A DNA stretch of 6,638 bases, taken from NCBI RefSeq assembly GCF_014306095.1, contig NZ_JACRWC010000067.1, positions 1 through 6,638 on the forward strand, given 5' to 3'. Position 1 is the stretch's first letter. Every line of letters starts with the position of its first letter. The notes below the pieces were generated by a model, which was not told the origin of the DNA, did not search any database, and was given only the letters and a program-made list of their open reading frames with translations. A program made the position numbers and the translations under genes. Source of the DNA: Lentihominibacter faecis. GTDB taxonomy: Bacteria > Bacillota > Clostridia > Peptostreptococcales > Anaerovoracaceae. Below, piece by piece: positions 6,039 to 6,638 of the stretch.

Positions 6039-6461
6039 ATGGATAGAGAACGAATGAAAGCATTCCATTGTATTATGGGAGAATTGAAGCGGATACGAAA
6101 AGATATCCGGACATATCAGAAGAAGGCGGAGCGCAGCGGCGGGAAACTGATGACGGATGTTGCGCGTGGATCCTCGCCGGAATTTCCGTATACTGAGACG
6201 AGGATGAAGATTGAAAGCTTCGATCACTCGAAGGAGGATGAGTATCTTAGAGAGCTCCGCCGTCGTGAAGCGGAATTCGATCTGATGGTAATGGAAGCGG
6301 AGAACTGGTTAAAAGAGATTCAGGATCCGCAGCTTTATGGTATCTTCCGAAGGAAGATGAAAGACAATATGACTGACAGCCAGATTGCCGAAGAACTTGG
6401 GTATTCACGATCAAGGATCACGCAGATCATAAATAAATATTTGCAGCTGGATAAAGATTAA
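6039..6461 (+). CDS. sigma-70 region-4-like / DUF1492-like phage regulator, 140 aa
   Basis: The N-terminal half is helical (about 1-35), then SSPEFPYT (45-52), a linker seen in Firmicutes phage sigma-like proteins, then a second charged helix (about 66-95). The C-terminus is a helix-turn-helix: TDSQIAEELGYS (112-123) as scaffold and turn, and RSRITQIINKYL (124-135) as recognition helix, like sigma region 4. Sigma region 2 is absent, so it would act as an activator or partial sigma factor, similar in layout to DUF1492/ArpU-type late regulators. The ATG at 6039 has GGGAGG at 6029-6034 upstream. An open extension to 5928 would lie inside the Rep-like gene. Its position at the end of the early genes and just before a promoter-like region supports a late-transcription role. 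Confidence 0.78.
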   Translation: MDRERMKAFHCIMGELKRIRKDIRTYQKKAERSGGKLMTDVARGSSPEFPYTETRMKIESFDHSKEDEYLRELRRREAEFDLMVMEAENWLKEIQDPQLYGIFRRKMKDNMTDSQIAEELGYSRSRITQIINKYLQLDKD

Positions 6462-6474
6462 CACTATTAACATT
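6457..6474 (+). repeat. tandem 9-bp direct repeat, candidate activator site
   Basis: ATTAACACT (6457-6465) is followed directly by ATTAACATT (6466-6474), 8 of 9 bases identical. The first copy overlaps the stop codon of the sigma-like gene. The second copy ends 10 nt before the -10 box at 6485-6490, so together they cover the -35 region. Two head-to-tail copies one helical turn apart would suit a pair of activator subunits. TAACAC (6459-6464) also pairs with GTGTTA (6481-6486) as an inverted repeat. Confidence 0.5.
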
Positions 6475-6481
6475 CTGGATG

Positions 6482-6490
6482 TGTTATTAT
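6482..6490 (+). promoter_or_regulatory. candidate extended -10 promoter
   Basis: TGT followed by TATTAT (6485-6490) is an extended -10 element (TGn plus a hexamer 5/6 like TATAAT). There is no -35 hexamer at the normal 17-nt spacing. TTAACA at 6467-6472 is 12 nt away, which is too close. That fits an activator-dependent promoter using the upstream tandem repeats. Transcription would start near 6497. Confidence 0.5.
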
Positions 6491-6518
6491 GGTATCAAGA
6501 AAAAAGGCAAACGCAAAG

Positions 6519-6563
6519 CGAGGAACTTCCATTCAGGGTCGGAGGTTCCTCGTTTTGTTTTTT
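6519..6563 (+). terminator. strong intrinsic terminator
   Basis: CGAGGAACTTCC (6519-6530) pairs with GGAGGTTCCTCG (6541-6552) over 12 bp with one G-T wobble and a 10-nt loop. TTTTGTTTTTT (6553-6563) follows at once. A-rich bases before the stem would let it also pair with the T-run, giving partial bidirectional character. It lies about 58 nt after the sigma-like stop and only some 22 nt after the predicted start of transcription from the extended -10 box. It could end the early operon, or belong to an inserted element. Confidence 0.85.
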
Positions 6564-6564
6564 A

Positions 6565-6627
6565 GGGCTATAAGCCCGTGCTGAGCACGCATAGCGTGCG
6601 AAGTATCAACCACCCGCTATGCGGGTG
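6565..6627 (+). repeat. cluster of compact hairpins, possible end of an IS200/IS605-type element
   Basis: There are three short hairpins with trinucleotide loops: GGGCT-ATA-AGCCC (6565-6577), GCACGC-ATA-GCGTGC (6585-6599) and CACCCGC-TAT-GCGGGTG (6611-6627). An alternative pairing GTGC-TGA-GCAC (6578-6588) competes with the second. GGTAGAGG at 6631-6638 ends the window and looks like a ribosome binding site, so a gene may start just beyond. Subterminal hairpins, an insulating terminator and a structured leader are features of IS200/IS605 left ends, and that is my leading guess. A structured non-coding RNA is the alternative. No ORF is visible in this segment. Confidence 0.42.
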
Positions 6628-6638
6628 CGCGGTAGAGG

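Noticed and set aside
6489..6584. Possible 31-codon peptide starting at ATG 6489
   Set aside because: The frame runs through the terminator stem and T-run, its ATG overlaps the -10 box, and there is no ribosome binding site.
6565..6627. CRISPR-like array
   Set aside because: The hairpins differ in sequence, have no regular spacers and share only the loop length.

Overview
The window looks like the early-to-middle gene region of a tailed prophage, or a closely related integrated element, in a low-to-mid GC Gram-positive host. Clostridia, probably Lachnospiraceae-like, fits best. The reasons are strong purine-rich ribosome binding sites before almost every gene, one-strand packing with ATGA stop/start overlaps, and protein families I associate with Firmicutes phages and conjugative elements: a PcfK/PcfJ pair, a DUF3102 coiled-coil protein, a Cys-rich 'CxxxxC...CDYxL' small protein, and a sigma-region-4-like late regulator. 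Taxonomy is inferred from gene style only.

Layout. All genes are on the + strand. Positions 1-2137 hold the 3' tail of an unknown gene and then seven small genes: a two-helix membrane peptide, an unknown 96-aa protein, a zinc-ribbon-like protein, an HNH-like protein with altered metal ligands, a Cys-rich/coiled-coil protein, a KOW/SH3-like barrel, and a one-helix membrane protein. Positions 2144-4904 hold the PcfK-like, PcfJ-like and DUF3102 genes, with PcfJ and DUF3102 joined by an ATGA overlap. A Cys-rich 76-aa gene follows at 4906-5136. The only sizeable break in the operon (5137-5227) contains a 7-bp GC-rich hairpin. After it come a HUH-type Rep-like protein (5228-6025) and a sigma-like helix-turn-helix protein (6039-6461).

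Right end. From 6457 the sequence is regulatory rather than coding. An 18-bp tandem direct repeat overlaps the stop of the sigma-like gene. Just after it is a good extended -10 box, then a strong 12-bp-stem intrinsic terminator with a T-run (6519-6563), then a row of compact hairpins with 3-nt loops (6565-6627) that runs to the window edge. My reading is that the sigma-like protein activates a late promoter just behind its own gene. The terminator and hairpin cluster may be the left end of an inserted IS200/IS605-type element that now separates this promoter from the late genes, or the promoter/terminator pair may make a very short RNA.

How the genes may work together. The Rep-like protein would nick or process DNA at an origin. 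The PcfK/PcfJ, DUF3102 and HNH-like proteins are accessory DNA-metabolism or regulatory candidates with no assigned reaction. The sigma-like protein would switch on late transcription. No tRNA, rRNA, CRISPR array or recognisable antibiotic-resistance gene is present.
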